Assembly (NCBI RefSeq): GCF_050571805.1
Contig: NZ_CP192219.1
From: Halodesulfovibrio aestuarii
GTDB taxonomy: Bacteria > Desulfobacterota > Desulfovibrionia > Desulfovibrionales > Desulfovibrionaceae
Strand: one strand, 5' to 3'
Length of the DNA: 64,000 bases
Shown: one piece after another, positions 34,540 through 43,520 of the stretch
How positions within the stretch are numbered: position 1 is the first letter of the stretch
Layout of the letters: each line of letters starts with the position of its first letter
Position numbers and translations under genes: made by a program
Notes under the pieces: generated by a model
Seen by the model: the letters and a program-made list of their open reading frames with translations, nothing else
Told to the model about the DNA's origin: nothing
Databases searched by the model: none

Positions 34540-34668
34540 ACATAGTGCTCCTCTCACTTAGTTTCAGTGTCGCACGGAGGACCCACCTCCTCTTCCACCA
34601 CCATCCATCATTCGGCACTGGAACAGAAAAGGCTTCATGACGTCAGCGCGTCATGAAGCCTTTTTTGA
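34454..34668 (+). ncRNA. Candidate sigma54-driven small RNA with CCTCC loops
   Basis: Between the sigma54-like promoter and a strong terminator lie about 215 bases with no plus-strand reading frame. Predicted hairpins: TTGGA-CCTCC-TCCAA (34474-34488), which shows an anti-Shine-Dalgarno sequence in its loop; AACGTAA/TTACGTT (34503-34532); GGAGG-ACCCA-CCTCC near 34576; then the terminator. Layout and chemistry recall the sigma54-dependent Qrr RNAs next to luxO in vibrios, which bind ribosome sites of target mRNAs. No sequence similarity to Qrr is claimed. Confidence 0.45.
34627..34667. terminator. Strong bidirectional terminator
   Basis: AAAAGGCTTCATGACG and CGTCATGAAGCCTTTT form a perfect 16-pair stem around TCAGCG, with six T. 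No plus-strand protein gene precedes it, which supports the candidate RNA at 34454. Confidence 0.93.
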
Positions 34669-34769
34669 TTTCCAAATACCATATAAGCGTATATAACCGT
34701 CGTAGCACAACATTTTACATTTTTTCGCACCAATTACCCACAATGTATACAAGATAAACTGGAGGCTAC

Positions 34770-36197
34770 ATGTTTTCTGCTGCAACATACGCTGAGCGAA
34801 GAAAAATCTTATGCACCCGTCTCACAGAGCGCGGTGAAAAAGGTCTGCTATTATTTCCGGGACATTCTGCATCCCCCATGAATTACACAAATAATACATA
34901 TCCATTCCGTCAAGACTCCTCTTTTCTCTATTTTTTCGGACATGATCATGAGGGATTAACAGGCGTCATCGACCTTGATGCCGGAGAATCGTGGTATTTT
35001 GATCAAGGCTTTTCCATGGATGACATCATATGGTCTGGAGCACTGGCTACGCCTGAAGAACTCGCAGCCCGTTGCGGAGCAGAAAGATACGGTGCAGAAA
35101 AAACACTTACCCACATGGTGACCGAAGCAAAAAAATCGCAGCGCCCTATACATATTTTACCTGTCTACCGTGCCGAAACCCGTATGCGCCTTGTTCAACT
35201 GTTAAACTGCGGCATTATGGAAGCAGACAAATTTGTCTCCACTCCTCTCATCGAAGAAGTTGTCAAACTACGTTCCGTAAAATCCATTGAAGAAGTTATG
35301 GAGATCGAGCAGGCATTGGAAACATCCTATGCCATGTACGCCAATGCACTCACCGCAACACGTCCGGGTGCTTCAGAGCGCCAACTTGCTTCCGTTCTCC
35401 ATTCAACATTAGCGTTGGCAGGCTCCGCTCCGTCATTTACCCCTATATGCACTGGACGTGGTCAAATTTTACACAACCACGAATATAGCCACATGCTCCA
35501 TTCAGGAGACCTACTGCTCATCGATTCAGGTGCTGAATCTGAAAATCACTACGCATCAGACATCACAAGGACATTCCCTGTAGCCGGCACATTCACCGGG
35601 CAACAGCGAGATGTATACTCCATAGTCCTTGCCGCGCAGGAAGCAGCTATTTCTCAATGTGCACCAGACATTCCTTTCATTGACTGCCATATGACCGCCG
35701 CAACCACTATTGCTTCCGGCTTGCGAGATCTGGGCATCCTTAAAGGGTCTGTTGAAAGCATTGTAGCGGCCGGCGCTCATGCGCTCTTCTTCCCGCATGG
35801 TCTCGGACATATGCTCGGACTGGATGTACATGATATGGAAGGTCTTGGTGAAGACTTCGTGGGCTACGACAGCACCATTACCCGTTCTGAACAATTTGGA
35901 TTACGCGGCCTGCGCCTTGCACGCAAACTTCAACAAGGTTTTGTCGTCACCATTGAACCGGGTTGTTATTTTATTCCGGCTCTTATGGAACAATGGGAGG
36001 CCGAAGGCACTTGCAAAGAATTCATCAACTTCGATACAGCAAAACAATTCAGTGAATTTGGCGGCATCCGGATTGAAGATGATATTTATATCACCAGTGA
36101 CGGGCATAGAGTTCTTGGACAACAAATTCCTAAAACAGTCGCTGGAATCGAAGGCCGTATGCACGCTTGTTCACAACGCATGTTCCAAGGCAGATAA
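34770..36197 (+). CDS. Xaa-Pro aminopeptidase (M24B)
   Basis: 475 residues. An N-terminal aminopeptidase-P domain (about 1-165) precedes a pita-bread catalytic domain. All five metal ligands are visible: Asp in LIDSGAE, Asp in SDITRTF, His in HGLGHMLGLDVHD, Glu in TIEPG and Glu in GIRIEDD. It removes N-terminal residues that precede proline, using two Mn or Co ions, in the cytoplasm. GGAGG lies six bases before the ATG. It is a single gene. Confidence 0.94.
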   Translation: MFSAATYAERRKILCTRLTERGEKGLLLFPGHSASPMNYTNNTYPFRQDSSFLYFFGHDHEGLTGVIDLDAGESWYFDQGFSMDDIIWSGALATPEELAARCGAERYGAEKTLTHMVTEAKKSQRPIHILPVYRAETRMRLVQLLNCGIMEADKFVSTPLIEEVVKLRSVKSIEEVMEIEQALETSYAMYANALTATRPGASERQLASVLHSTLALAGSAPSFTPICTGRGQILHNHEYSHMLHSGDLLLIDSGAESENHYASDITRTFPVAGTFTGQQRDVYSIVLAAQEAAISQCAPDIPFIDCHMTAATTIASGLRDLGILKGSVESIVAAGAHALFFPHGLGHMLGLDVHDMEGLGEDFVGYDSTITRSEQFGLRGLRLARKLQQGFVVTIEPGCYFIPALMEQWEAEGTCKEFINFDTAKQFSEFGGIRIEDDIYITSDGHRVLGQQIPKTVAGIEGRMHACSQRMFQGR

Positions 36198-36312
36198 AAC
36201 TGATGCGACTATCATAGGCTCCTCCCCATACAATAGGCTACAGTCTTTCCCAAATACCAAAAGGACTGCGTCAGTATGCTGACCTGCCGATACCTTTGTA
36301 GGAGGAGATTGC

Positions 36313-36849
36313 ATGAGTAATTCTGACAAAGAGGCCCGTCGTGAAAAAGTCATTGAAGTATTGAACAAAGCCCGCAGCATGGAATTGCATGCCATTACTC
36401 AATACATGAACCAGCACTACGGTCTGGACGACATGGATTACGGAGAACTCGCAAAGCAAGTTAAACTGATTGCTCTTGATGAAATGCGGCACGCTGAAAT
36501 GTTTGCAGAACGCATTAAGGAACTGGGCGGTGAACCGACAGCTGAACTATGCTGTCCAGTGGAACGCAAACAGGCTGTTGAACGCATTTTCCCTTTCGAT
36601 GCAGATCAGGAAGATGACACCATAGATAAATATAACCAATTTCTTATCGTATGCCGTGAAAACGGAGACAGTGTAAGTCAAAAGATATTTGATACAATCA
36701 TCGAAGAAGAACAACTGCATTACAACTACTTCGATGCCATCTCAGGGCATATCGAAAAACTCGGCGACGTGTTCCTTAGCAAAATTGCAGGCACACCAGC
36801 ATCAACAGGTTTAGTAAGTCAGGGCTTTGCAGTTGGTGGCGGAGAATAG
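36313..36849 (+). CDS. bfr: Bacterioferritin
   Basis: A 178-residue four-helix ferritin. Ferroxidase ligands lie in MELH (Glu24), LDEMRHAE (Glu57, His60) and IEEEQLHYNYF near 145. Met58 in DEMRH matches the axial haem Met of bacterioferritins; the Desulfovibrio desulfuricans protein binds iron-coproporphyrin III there. It stores iron and consumes peroxide or oxygen, useful for an anaerobe under air exposure. TAGGAGGAG precedes the ATG. It is monocistronic with a terminator at 36949. Confidence 0.93.
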   Translation: MSNSDKEARREKVIEVLNKARSMELHAITQYMNQHYGLDDMDYGELAKQVKLIALDEMRHAEMFAERIKELGGEPTAELCCPVERKQAVERIFPFDADQEDDTIDKYNQFLIVCRENGDSVSQKIFDTIIEEEQLHYNYFDAISGHIEKLGDVFLSKIAGTPASTGLVSQGFAVGGGE

Positions 36850-36948
36850 CATCAAGTTGCCTCAGGTGATCTTCGACGAGCCTCCGGCGGCAAAAAACCT
36901 TGTAGCCCCGCGCTTTGGACTCCACTACCTTTCATAAGTTTTACAATG

Positions 36949-36987
36949 AAAAAAGGCTGTCCCATGTATGTAGGACAGCCTTTTTTA
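36949..36987. terminator. Bidirectional terminator between bfr and folE2
   Basis: AAAAAGGCTGTCC and GGACAGCCTTTTT pair, with A- and T-runs on the flanks, between convergent genes. Confidence 0.92.
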
Positions 36988-37015
36988 TTTTCAAAGCAGT
37001 AAAAAACTTATGCTC

Positions 37016-37795
37016 TTATCGACTTTCAATCACAGCATAGGCACTGTGGTTGTGGATAGACTCAAAGCTTTCCACTTCAACTCTGTACCAGTCGATTTTT
37101 TCGTGTTCACTAAGTTGTTTTGCAACAGCACGCACGACGTCTTCCACAAATGTAGGATTTGCAAAGGCATATTCTGTAACATACTTTTCGTCTTCACGCT
37201 TAAGTAGTGAATAGACTGGAGATGAACCAGCGTTATTCGCAATTTCAATAAACTCTTCAATCCATGCAAAGCCATTCATGTTAACCTGAAGGCGAATTTC
37301 GGCACGCTGGCTATGTGCGCCTTCTTCTGAAATAGCTTTAGAACACGGGCACACTGTCATAACCGGCACGCAGACTTCAAGCATGCAACTCATTTCATTT
37401 TCTTCAAGCGCACCAGTAAGCGTCACTTCGTAATCCATACGACTGTTGCGCTTTGTTGCCGGAGACGACAACGTCATAAAATATGGGAACGTGAAAGAAA
37501 TAAATGCATTCCGCGCGCTAAGGCGTTCCTGAATCTGCGCAAGTAATTCTTTCAGACTATTATAATCCAGCTTTTCCCCAAAGTTTTCAAGGGACTCCAC
37601 AAAACGACTCATGTGAGTACCTTTAAAAGCTGCTGGTAAGTCAACTCCCACTTCCACTTGAGCAACGGTATGCTGTGCACCACTTGCACGATCTTGGACA
37701 GAAAGTGGAACCCGTAAATTTTTTACACCCACACTATCGATAGGAATTGCCACGTCAGATGAGCCCATCTGAATATCTTGTAACTGCTTAGGCAA
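37016..37795 (-). CDS. folE2: GTP cyclohydrolase IB
   Basis: A 259-residue type IB GTP cyclohydrolase that converts GTP to 7,8-dihydroneopterin triphosphate for folate and queuosine synthesis. Signature segments are GTHMSRF near 60, CPCSKAISEEGAHSQR near 150 (metal Cys) and a C-terminal HNHSAYA. Unlike FolE it can work with Mn or Fe and is often used when zinc is short. The start overlaps the last eight bases of nikR, so translation is coupled. Confidence 0.95.
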   Translation of the reverse strand: MPKQLQDIQMGSSDVAIPIDSVGVKNLRVPLSVQDRASGAQHTVAQVEVGVDLPAAFKGTHMSRFVESLENFGEKLDYNSLKELLAQIQERLSARNAFISFTFPYFMTLSSPATKRNSRMDYEVTLTGALEENEMSCMLEVCVPVMTVCPCSKAISEEGAHSQRAEIRLQVNMNGFAWIEEFIEIANNAGSSPVYSLLKREDEKYVTEYAFANPTFVEDVVRAVAKQLSEHEKIDWYRVEVESFESIHNHSAYAVIESR

Positions 37796-38207
37796 TGTCT
37801 TGTCCTGTTGTAGTTAAGTTTAATTTACCATGCTTAACCCCCTTGGTGGAGGTAAGCTGTTGAGCTAACGCACGGATTCCGGAACCACTTCCTTTAAGAA
37901 CAAGAACTTCAAGACAGTTGTCGTGATCTAAATGTACGTGCATGGAAGTAATAATCATATCATGCGAATCATGCTGAATTTCTGTAAGGCGCTGCGCTAA
38001 ATCACTCTTATGGTGATCATACACAAGCGTCAGTGTCCCTGCTAATTCTTTATCGTCCTGTTCCCATTCCTGCTGCACAAGGGTATTACGAATTAAATCG
38101 CGGATAGCCTCAGAGCGCGTCTGGTAACAGCGATCTTCACATAAATCATCAAACTTTTCTAACAGTTCAGAATCAAGGGATACGCCGAAGCGAATTGTAC
38201 GTCCCAT
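37788..38207 (-). CDS. nikR: Nickel-responsive regulator NikR
   Basis: 139 residues. A ribbon-helix-helix DNA-binding domain (1-50, RTIRFGVSLD) is joined to an ACT-like nickel domain. His79, His90, His92 and Cys98 match the Escherichia coli Ni ligands His76, His87, His89 and Cys95 with a constant offset of three. It represses nickel uptake genes when Ni is sufficient, a fitting partner for a genome with NiFe hydrogenase. GGAGG precedes the ATG. It sits between a methyltransferase gene and folE2 in one operon. Confidence 0.95.
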   Translation of the reverse strand: MGRTIRFGVSLDSELLEKFDDLCEDRCYQTRSEAIRDLIRNTLVQQEWEQDDKELAGTLTLVYDHHKSDLAQRLTEIQHDSHDMIITSMHVHLDHDNCLEVLVLKGSGSGIRALAQQLTSTKGVKHGKLNLTTTGQDIA

Positions 38208-38231
38208 ATATCCTCCAGACTTCCCGAAATT

Positions 38232-38897
38232 TTAGCGGGACAGTTCCCAAAGATTAACAGTAACTTTCGATGGCTGCTCATAGATCGCCGTTGTCTTTTC
38301 AGTACGCAACTTGTGGGACATCCATCCCCTTTTATCAAGCTGCGCTTTAAATTCGTTGTACACGTTTCTATTGGGTTCTGCCACCCATGCCCGGCCCCCC
38401 GGTACGAGGCAATGATCCAAAAATGTAAGCACAGGCTCTACAAAACGAGTTTCGTACATAATGTCGCCGCCCCACATCAGATCTACAGACTGCGCACGGA
38501 CAGCCGGGAAGCGCCAGTCCATAAGAGTCCAAACCGGTTGCGGAACATTATTTAACGCTGCATTCTTTCTGGCAAAACGCAGTGCCTCAAATTCATAATC
38601 CATTGCTATGACATCGGCACCCAGCCAGGAAGCGATAATAGCTGTCAGTCCAAGTCCACAGCCAATATCAAGACAACATTTACCAGTAATAGCTTCTTTA
38701 TTAGCAAATAAATGTTCACCAAGCACCAGACTGGAAGGCCACAGTTCTGTCCAGTATGGCAAACGTTCGTCATCATCAAGATCGTCGTCCACCATGGCTT
38801 CCCATAATGTTTCGAGATCAGCAGCTCTATCCAGCGTCCAAGTCCGTCCGCAAAGCGGTACTTCCAGACGCGGTGCATATTCAGAAAGTTGATTCAT
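38232..38897 (-). CDS. Class I SAM-dependent methyltransferase
   Basis: A methyltransferase of the METTL / Methyltransf_16 type. Motif I is LDIGCGLGLTAI, motif II ends MDYE and motif IV region is DLMWGGDIMYE, which suggests a protein or small-molecule amine substrate. The start is unclear: ATG 38897 begins the part with recognisable family sequence (YAPRLEVPLCGR), but ATG 38912, ATG 38954 and TTG 39002 are open too and none has a good ribosome site. It ends 24 bases before nikR and is probably co-transcribed with it. Confidence 0.8.
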   Translation of the reverse strand: MNQLSEYAPRLEVPLCGRTWTLDRAADLETLWEAMVDDDLDDDERLPYWTELWPSSLVLGEHLFANKEAITGKCCLDIGCGLGLTAIIASWLGADVIAMDYEFEALRFARKNAALNNVPQPVWTLMDWRFPAVRAQSVDLMWGGDIMYETRFVEPVLTFLDHCLVPGGRAWVAEPNRNVYNEFKAQLDKRGWMSHKLRTEKTTAIYEQPSKVTVNLWELSR

Positions 38898-39146
38898 TAA
38901 TGAAACTACCATTGGGTTTTGCAAAAAAACGTTCAATAGCGCACCTTGATTCATCCGTCTACAAAAGACACATGCTCCCAAATGCGGATATACGCAATTC
39001 AAACCAATATAGTCACGCTTGTGACCTTTCCATATCCCCGTTACTATACATTTCTAACCGTTAATATTACGACTCCGTCTAAATGCCGGAAGGCACCATA
39101 AACTCACCGCCTAAATGTATACTCACAATATATAGTAAGGATATAT

Positions 39147-39683
39147 ATGCAACCGTCACCACTTACAGGACTACACAGACAAGTTTGGATTGCGTTACTT
39201 GCAGCACTTATCGCTGTAGGAGCACTTATTCAAATTCCAATCGGCCCGGTACCGATAACCCTGCAAATATTTTTCATAGTACTGGCAGGCTATATTCTTG
39301 GTCCGGTCGGCGGTGCAGTTGCTATGCTGCTCTATATCCTTGCGGGAATCATCGGGCTTCCAATTTTTGCTGGCGGAAAAGCTGGTTTTGCAGTCCTGTT
39401 CGGCCCGACTGGTGGGTACCTTCTGGGCTTTGTGGGCACAGCCTACATTGCAGGCATAGGAAAGCATAGCAAAAACAACGTCATGCCCCTTGTCTGGGGA
39501 CTTCTCGGGCTAGCCTTCGTGTATGGCATTGGTTTTTTACGATTAAAATTTGTTCTGGATATTTCTTTCGCTAAAGCCGCTGCAATTGGCATTATCCCGT
39601 TCATCTGGAGCGACCTGATTAAAATAGCCGCAGCAGCAACCGCGTTCCGGTTCTTACGCTTACAGGGACTACTACCAGAATGA
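39147..39683 (+). CDS. bioY: Biotin transporter substrate-binding protein BioY
   Basis: A 178-residue six-helix membrane protein, the biotin-binding S component of an ECF transporter. IGPVPITLQ near 32, FGPTGGYLLGF near 85 and the final IWSDLIKI segment are typical. AAGGA precedes the ATG. It overlaps bioM by four bases (ATGA), so the two are coupled. A GTCAC-GCTT-GTGAC inverted repeat stands upstream at 39012-39025. Confidence 0.94.
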   Translation: MQPSPLTGLHRQVWIALLAALIAVGALIQIPIGPVPITLQIFFIVLAGYILGPVGGAVAMLLYILAGIIGLPIFAGGKAGFAVLFGPTGGYLLGFVGTAYIAGIGKHSKNNVMPLVWGLLGLAFVYGIGFLRLKFVLDISFAKAAAIGIIPFIWSDLIKIAAAATAFRFLRLQGLLPE

Positions 39684-40414
39684 TCACCGCAGAAAATCTT
39701 ACCTTTACGTATCGTGGAACGACTGCCCCTGCTCTCAACAATCTATCCTTTTCTATTCCTAAAGGAGAACTTGTCTGCCTGTGCGGTACAAACGGAAGCG
39801 GAAAATCAACATTGTTCTCTTTGTTGGCAGGTCTGCAAACGCCATCCGCAGGGACTCTCCACGTAGGCTCCATAACTGCCAAAGGAAATGAACAGCAACT
39901 GCGGGCGCAAAGTGCACTTGTTTTACAAGATGCTGATTTACAAATTATCGGTGCAACTGTGGCAGAAGATATGATGCTCGCATTCCCTACAAATGATGCT
40001 GACGCAGAAGTACTCTGCCGCGCCATGGCAGAACGTTTTTCACTGCTTGACCATTGGGAGTCTCCTGTACACGTGCTCTCCTACGGACAAAAAAGAAAAC
40101 TTTGTCTCGCTGTATCGTTGCTTTCAACACCATCCATTCTGCTTTTAGACGAACCATTCTCCGGTCTCGACTATCCCGCCATGGTTGAAATGCGTTCCAT
40201 TATGAAAGCCAATAAAGAGCAAGGACTCACGCAGATAGTTTCCGTGCACGATCTTGAGCCTGTTATTGATCTGGCAGATTCCATGATTGTCCTGCATCAA
40301 GGTGAACTCAAAGGGGCTGGTGCCCCCGACGGCCTTTTAGGGTCGCTGCTGGAATATGGCATCCGACCACCGTATTCGTGGCTATGCGAAAATACTATAT
40401 CTCCTTGGGGGTAA
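39680..40414 (+). CDS. bioM: ECF-type ABC ATPase, BioM
   Basis: 244 residues. Walker A is GTNGSGKST, the Q-loop is LVLQDADLQ, the signature is LSYGQKRK (in place of LSGGQ) and Walker B is ILLLDEPFSG. It energises the transporter with BioY. No gene for the transmembrane T component BioN follows, and the next gene is unrelated and on the other strand. Either BioN is elsewhere or a shared EcfT is used. Confidence 0.88.
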   Translation: MITAENLTFTYRGTTAPALNNLSFSIPKGELVCLCGTNGSGKSTLFSLLAGLQTPSAGTLHVGSITAKGNEQQLRAQSALVLQDADLQIIGATVAEDMMLAFPTNDADAEVLCRAMAERFSLLDHWESPVHVLSYGQKRKLCLAVSLLSTPSILLLDEPFSGLDYPAMVEMRSIMKANKEQGLTQIVSVHDLEPVIDLADSMIVLHQGELKGAGAPDGLLGSLLEYGIRPPYSWLCENTISPWG

Positions 40415-40460
40415 TGGTTGGTATTTACCCCCGCCTCTGCACTCCCCTCCTGAAAAAATG

Positions 40461-40497
40461 ATTAGAGCTACCGCACAAAATATGCGGTAGCTCTAAT
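40461..40497. terminator. Terminator between bioM and the Fe-ADH gene
   Basis: ATTAGAGCTACCGCA and TGCGGTAGCTCTAAT form a perfect 15-pair stem. A T-run follows only on the minus strand, so it mainly ends the Fe-ADH transcript. Confidence 0.85.
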
Positions 40498-40581
40498 TGT
40501 TACTTTGGCAATGTGCTTATCAGTGGACTACTTTTGCCTCATATGAGGAAAAAAGCTCTGCACACCGACAAAAAACAGTCG

Positions 40582-41763
40582 CTAAAATGACTCTTCGAAA
40601 ATTGCAACAACGTCTTCTTCAGAAGTTTCCACAGGAGTAGAGGCGAAGAGCACTCCCATAGTTGTCTTGGCATTCTTTGCCATCTTCGCACAGTCTTCCT
40701 TCTTCACTCCGTATCGAGCCAAAGACAGTTCACCCATGCCGATATTGTGGATGAGCTTATCAAGTGCATCAACAAAAGCGTAAGGTCGTTTATCTTCCGG
40801 CAATGCATCTACATCAACATCCATAAAGTATGCGAGGTCAATCATGCGCTCCGGCATATGCGGGGTGAGATATTTGAAGTACGCTCTGGAGAGCAGAATT
40901 AAACCAGCACCGTGTGGTATTGCCGGATAGTACGCAGAGAGCGCATGTTCCATTGAATGCAGCGACATACAAGATGACAGAGACTGACACACACCTGCCG
41001 CAGTGGAAGCCCATGAAACCATGGTTCGAGCTTCAATATTCTGCCCTTCCTTCACAATTTCAGGGAGGAAGGTATTGATAAGATGTACAGCCTGTTGAGC
41101 AAGCAAATCACTGGTTGGTTGACGCCGTGCTGAAAGGTACGTTTCTACTGAATGAAAAAATGCATCCATTCCGGTAAAGGCTGTCACCTTAGGCGGAACA
41201 GTAAGGGTAAACCAAGGGTCGATAATAGACAGAGTCGGATATGTGGAATCATTACCCCAACCAATTTTCTCATTAGTTTCGGTATTGGTAATAACAGTCC
41301 AAGGGTCTGCTTCTGTACCGGTACCTGCTGTAGTCGGGATGGCCACGATTGGTAACGCAGGATTCGCAGGAATTTTCTTACCGCCGGTTCCTTCCTGCAT
41401 ATAATCCCAGTAGTTGCCTTCGTTTGTTGCCATCAGCGCAATAGATTTTGCAGAATCAATGGAGCTGCCACCGCCGAGACCGATTACGAAATCACATCCA
41501 TGCTGTCGAGCCAATGCGGCGCCTTCAGTAACATGATCAAGAATCGGATTTTCTTGAATTTTGTTGTAGACCACGCTCTCAACTTCATTATGAGCAAGCA
41601 TGTTTTGTACAAAGGTCAGGTAGCTGTGACGAATCATCGAACCACCGGAGCTGATTACAATGAAGGCTTTTTTACCCGGAACATTTGCCGGATTGGTCAG
41701 CTCTTTCAATTTACCGCTACCGAAAATCAATTTCGTCGGCATGTGGAACATAAAATCAATCAT
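40582..41763 (-). CDS. Iron-containing alcohol dehydrogenase
   Basis: A 393-residue NAD(P)-dependent group III alcohol dehydrogenase (butanol dehydrogenase / YqdH type). The cofactor loop is GLGGGSSIDSAK near 97. Metal ligands are Asp and His in GMDAFFHSVE, His in SLHSMEHALSA and His in IPHGAG. It interconverts alcohols and aldehydes in the cytoplasm; substrate not readable. GAGGAG precedes the ATG. It stands alone. Confidence 0.92.
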   Translation of the reverse strand: MIDFMFHMPTKLIFGSGKLKELTNPANVPGKKAFIVISSGGSMIRHSYLTFVQNMLAHNEVESVVYNKIQENPILDHVTEGAALARQHGCDFVIGLGGGSSIDSAKSIALMATNEGNYWDYMQEGTGGKKIPANPALPIVAIPTTAGTGTEADPWTVITNTETNEKIGWGNDSTYPTLSIIDPWFTLTVPPKVTAFTGMDAFFHSVETYLSARRQPTSDLLAQQAVHLINTFLPEIVKEGQNIEARTMVSWASTAAGVCQSLSSCMSLHSMEHALSAYYPAIPHGAGLILLSRAYFKYLTPHMPERMIDLAYFMDVDVDALPEDKRPYAFVDALDKLIHNIGMGELSLARYGVKKEDCAKMAKNAKTTMGVLFASTPVETSEEDVVAIFEESF

Positions 41764-42056
41764 ATTCTAACTCCTCGCAACTTGAGCATATTTTCAAACA
41801 TTTCATACCATCGCTTCCCGCCGCATCAAACGACCGGCAAAGTCAGAAAGTTCCAACGGCAAGAGAAGCCCATTGCACCCAATTTTATCTGTAGCAGACT
41901 CATCAAAAGGTGGAACGTCTTCTAACTACTACTCTTACAGGTATTTTTTAAAATAAGGAACAATAGCGGATTATTACTAATCAAAGTCCAAGGAGACAGT
42001 ATCCCCTTGCAGATGCAAGGTAGAGTCTGCCCGTCGGAGACAACAAGTAACTAACA

Positions 42057-42091
42057 AATAAAAAAGCGATGGAAACATTTCCCATCGCTTA
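42057..42091 (-). terminator. Terminator of the folC-selA-apeB cluster
   Basis: AAGCGATGG and CCATCGCTT pair around nine bases, with a T-run on the minus strand, seven bases after the apeB stop. Confidence 0.88.
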
Positions 42092-42097
42092 GTCATA

Positions 42098-43486
42098 TTA
42101 TTTAGCTTCGAGGAAAGCAGAAAATGCTTTCATGGTCGCATATAAATCTGCCTTACTTGCTAACTCAAACGGGCTGTGCATTGCTAGTAGCCCCGGCCCG
42201 AAATCGACAATATTCATGCCGTACATGGCAAGGTACATAGCAACGGTACCACCGCCGCCATGGTCAACTTTACCAAGCTCTGCCATCTGCCAAGGAACAC
42301 CGGCGGAGTTCATCACGCCGCGCAGCCAACCAAGGTATTCCGGATGGGCATCATTTGCTTCGTATTTACCGCGATGTCCGGTGAACTTGCAGAAACACGG
42401 CCCATAACCCAGAGTTGCGGAGTTGAGCTTTTCATGCACCTCCTGATAGTCTGGATCCATCGCACCGTGCACATCAGAAGAAAGAGCTCGGGTGGCAAGC
42501 ATTACCTGACGGAAACGAACGTTCGGATCCCATGCTTCAATAAGGTCTTCAATGCAATATTCAAAGAAACGGGATTTAGCTCCAGTCGAACCTTCTGAGC
42601 CGATCTCTTCTTTATCCCACAGAACAATAACCTGTGCGTAGTCAGAAGCCTCGGTTTCAATAAGAGCTTCAAGCGCAGTGAAGCAGCAAATTCTGTCGTC
42701 CTGACCATAGCCACCGATAATAGATTCATCCAGCCCGACCATACGTGCAGAACCAGCCGGAACAGCCTGTAACTCGGAAGAATACAGGTCTTCTTCATTA
42801 ATACCATATTTGTCGTGCAGAATATTAAGTACGCGTTGTTTAATTTTTTCTTTCGGTGCATCCTTGCTTTCTTCGTCCTCAACTTCAACAGGACGATGTG
42901 CGAGGATAATATTCAATTTTTCTGCATCAAACGCGTCAGAAAGAACCTTTTTAGACTGATCCTGCGCAAGATGCGGAAGAAGGTCTGCAATGGTGAACAC
43001 TGGATCAGAAGCATCTTCACCAATATTTACGATAACTCTTTCGCCATTTTCTTTGACAACCACACCGTGCAGTGCGAGAGGACGGGAAAGCCACTGATAC
43101 TTACGGATACCACCGTAGTAGTGGGTTTTTGCCTGAGCCACGCCGCAAGTTTCATACAGAGGATGCTGTTTGAAATCGATACGCGGGGTATCTGCATGTG
43201 CACCTACAAGATGTACACCTTCAGCTAAGGACTTAGTCCCCTTGCGGGCAACAAAAAGAGTCTTGTCATGAAGGATTGTGTAGTATTTTCCAGAAGAAAT
43301 ATCGGTTGAAAAACCTGCTTCTTCAAGGCGCTTCACTGCATAGGCAATAGTCTCACGCTCGGTCTTGCAGGTAGAAAGAAATTCAACATAGCGTGCAGCA
43401 AGGGAATCCATTGCTGCAAGATCGCTTTCACTGTTATAAACTTCCCAGCAACTTTTTGGTTCGCAGGATAAGGAGTCAGAACTCAT
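42098..43486 (-). CDS. M18-family aspartyl aminopeptidase
   Basis: A 462-residue cytosolic metallopeptidase that prefers N-terminal Asp or Glu. Two-metal ligands: GAHADTPR near 95, Asp in GGYGQDDR near 260, Glu pair in WDKEEIGSEG near 293, Asp in SSDVHGAM and the last His in the C-terminal LLAMHSPFELAS. The start at 43486 has GGAG eight bases upstream; the open frame starts four codons earlier. It lies 34 bases after selA and probably shares its transcript. Confidence 0.92.
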   Translation of the reverse strand: MSSDSLSCEPKSCWEVYNSESDLAAMDSLAARYVEFLSTCKTERETIAYAVKRLEEAGFSTDISSGKYYTILHDKTLFVARKGTKSLAEGVHLVGAHADTPRIDFKQHPLYETCGVAQAKTHYYGGIRKYQWLSRPLALHGVVVKENGERVIVNIGEDASDPVFTIADLLPHLAQDQSKKVLSDAFDAEKLNIILAHRPVEVEDEESKDAPKEKIKQRVLNILHDKYGINEEDLYSSELQAVPAGSARMVGLDESIIGGYGQDDRICCFTALEALIETEASDYAQVIVLWDKEEIGSEGSTGAKSRFFEYCIEDLIEAWDPNVRFRQVMLATRALSSDVHGAMDPDYQEVHEKLNSATLGYGPCFCKFTGHRGKYEANDAHPEYLGWLRGVMNSAGVPWQMAELGKVDHGGGGTVAMYLAMYGMNIVDFGPGLLAMHSPFELASKADLYATMKAFSAFLEAK

Positions 43487-43520
43487 AAATATCTCCAATG
43501 CACCAATGGTGCTTCATGTA

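Noticed and set aside
39083..39469. 128-codon frame overlapping bioY
   Set aside because: Cys/Ser-rich shadow of bioY. The bioY frame has all family motifs.
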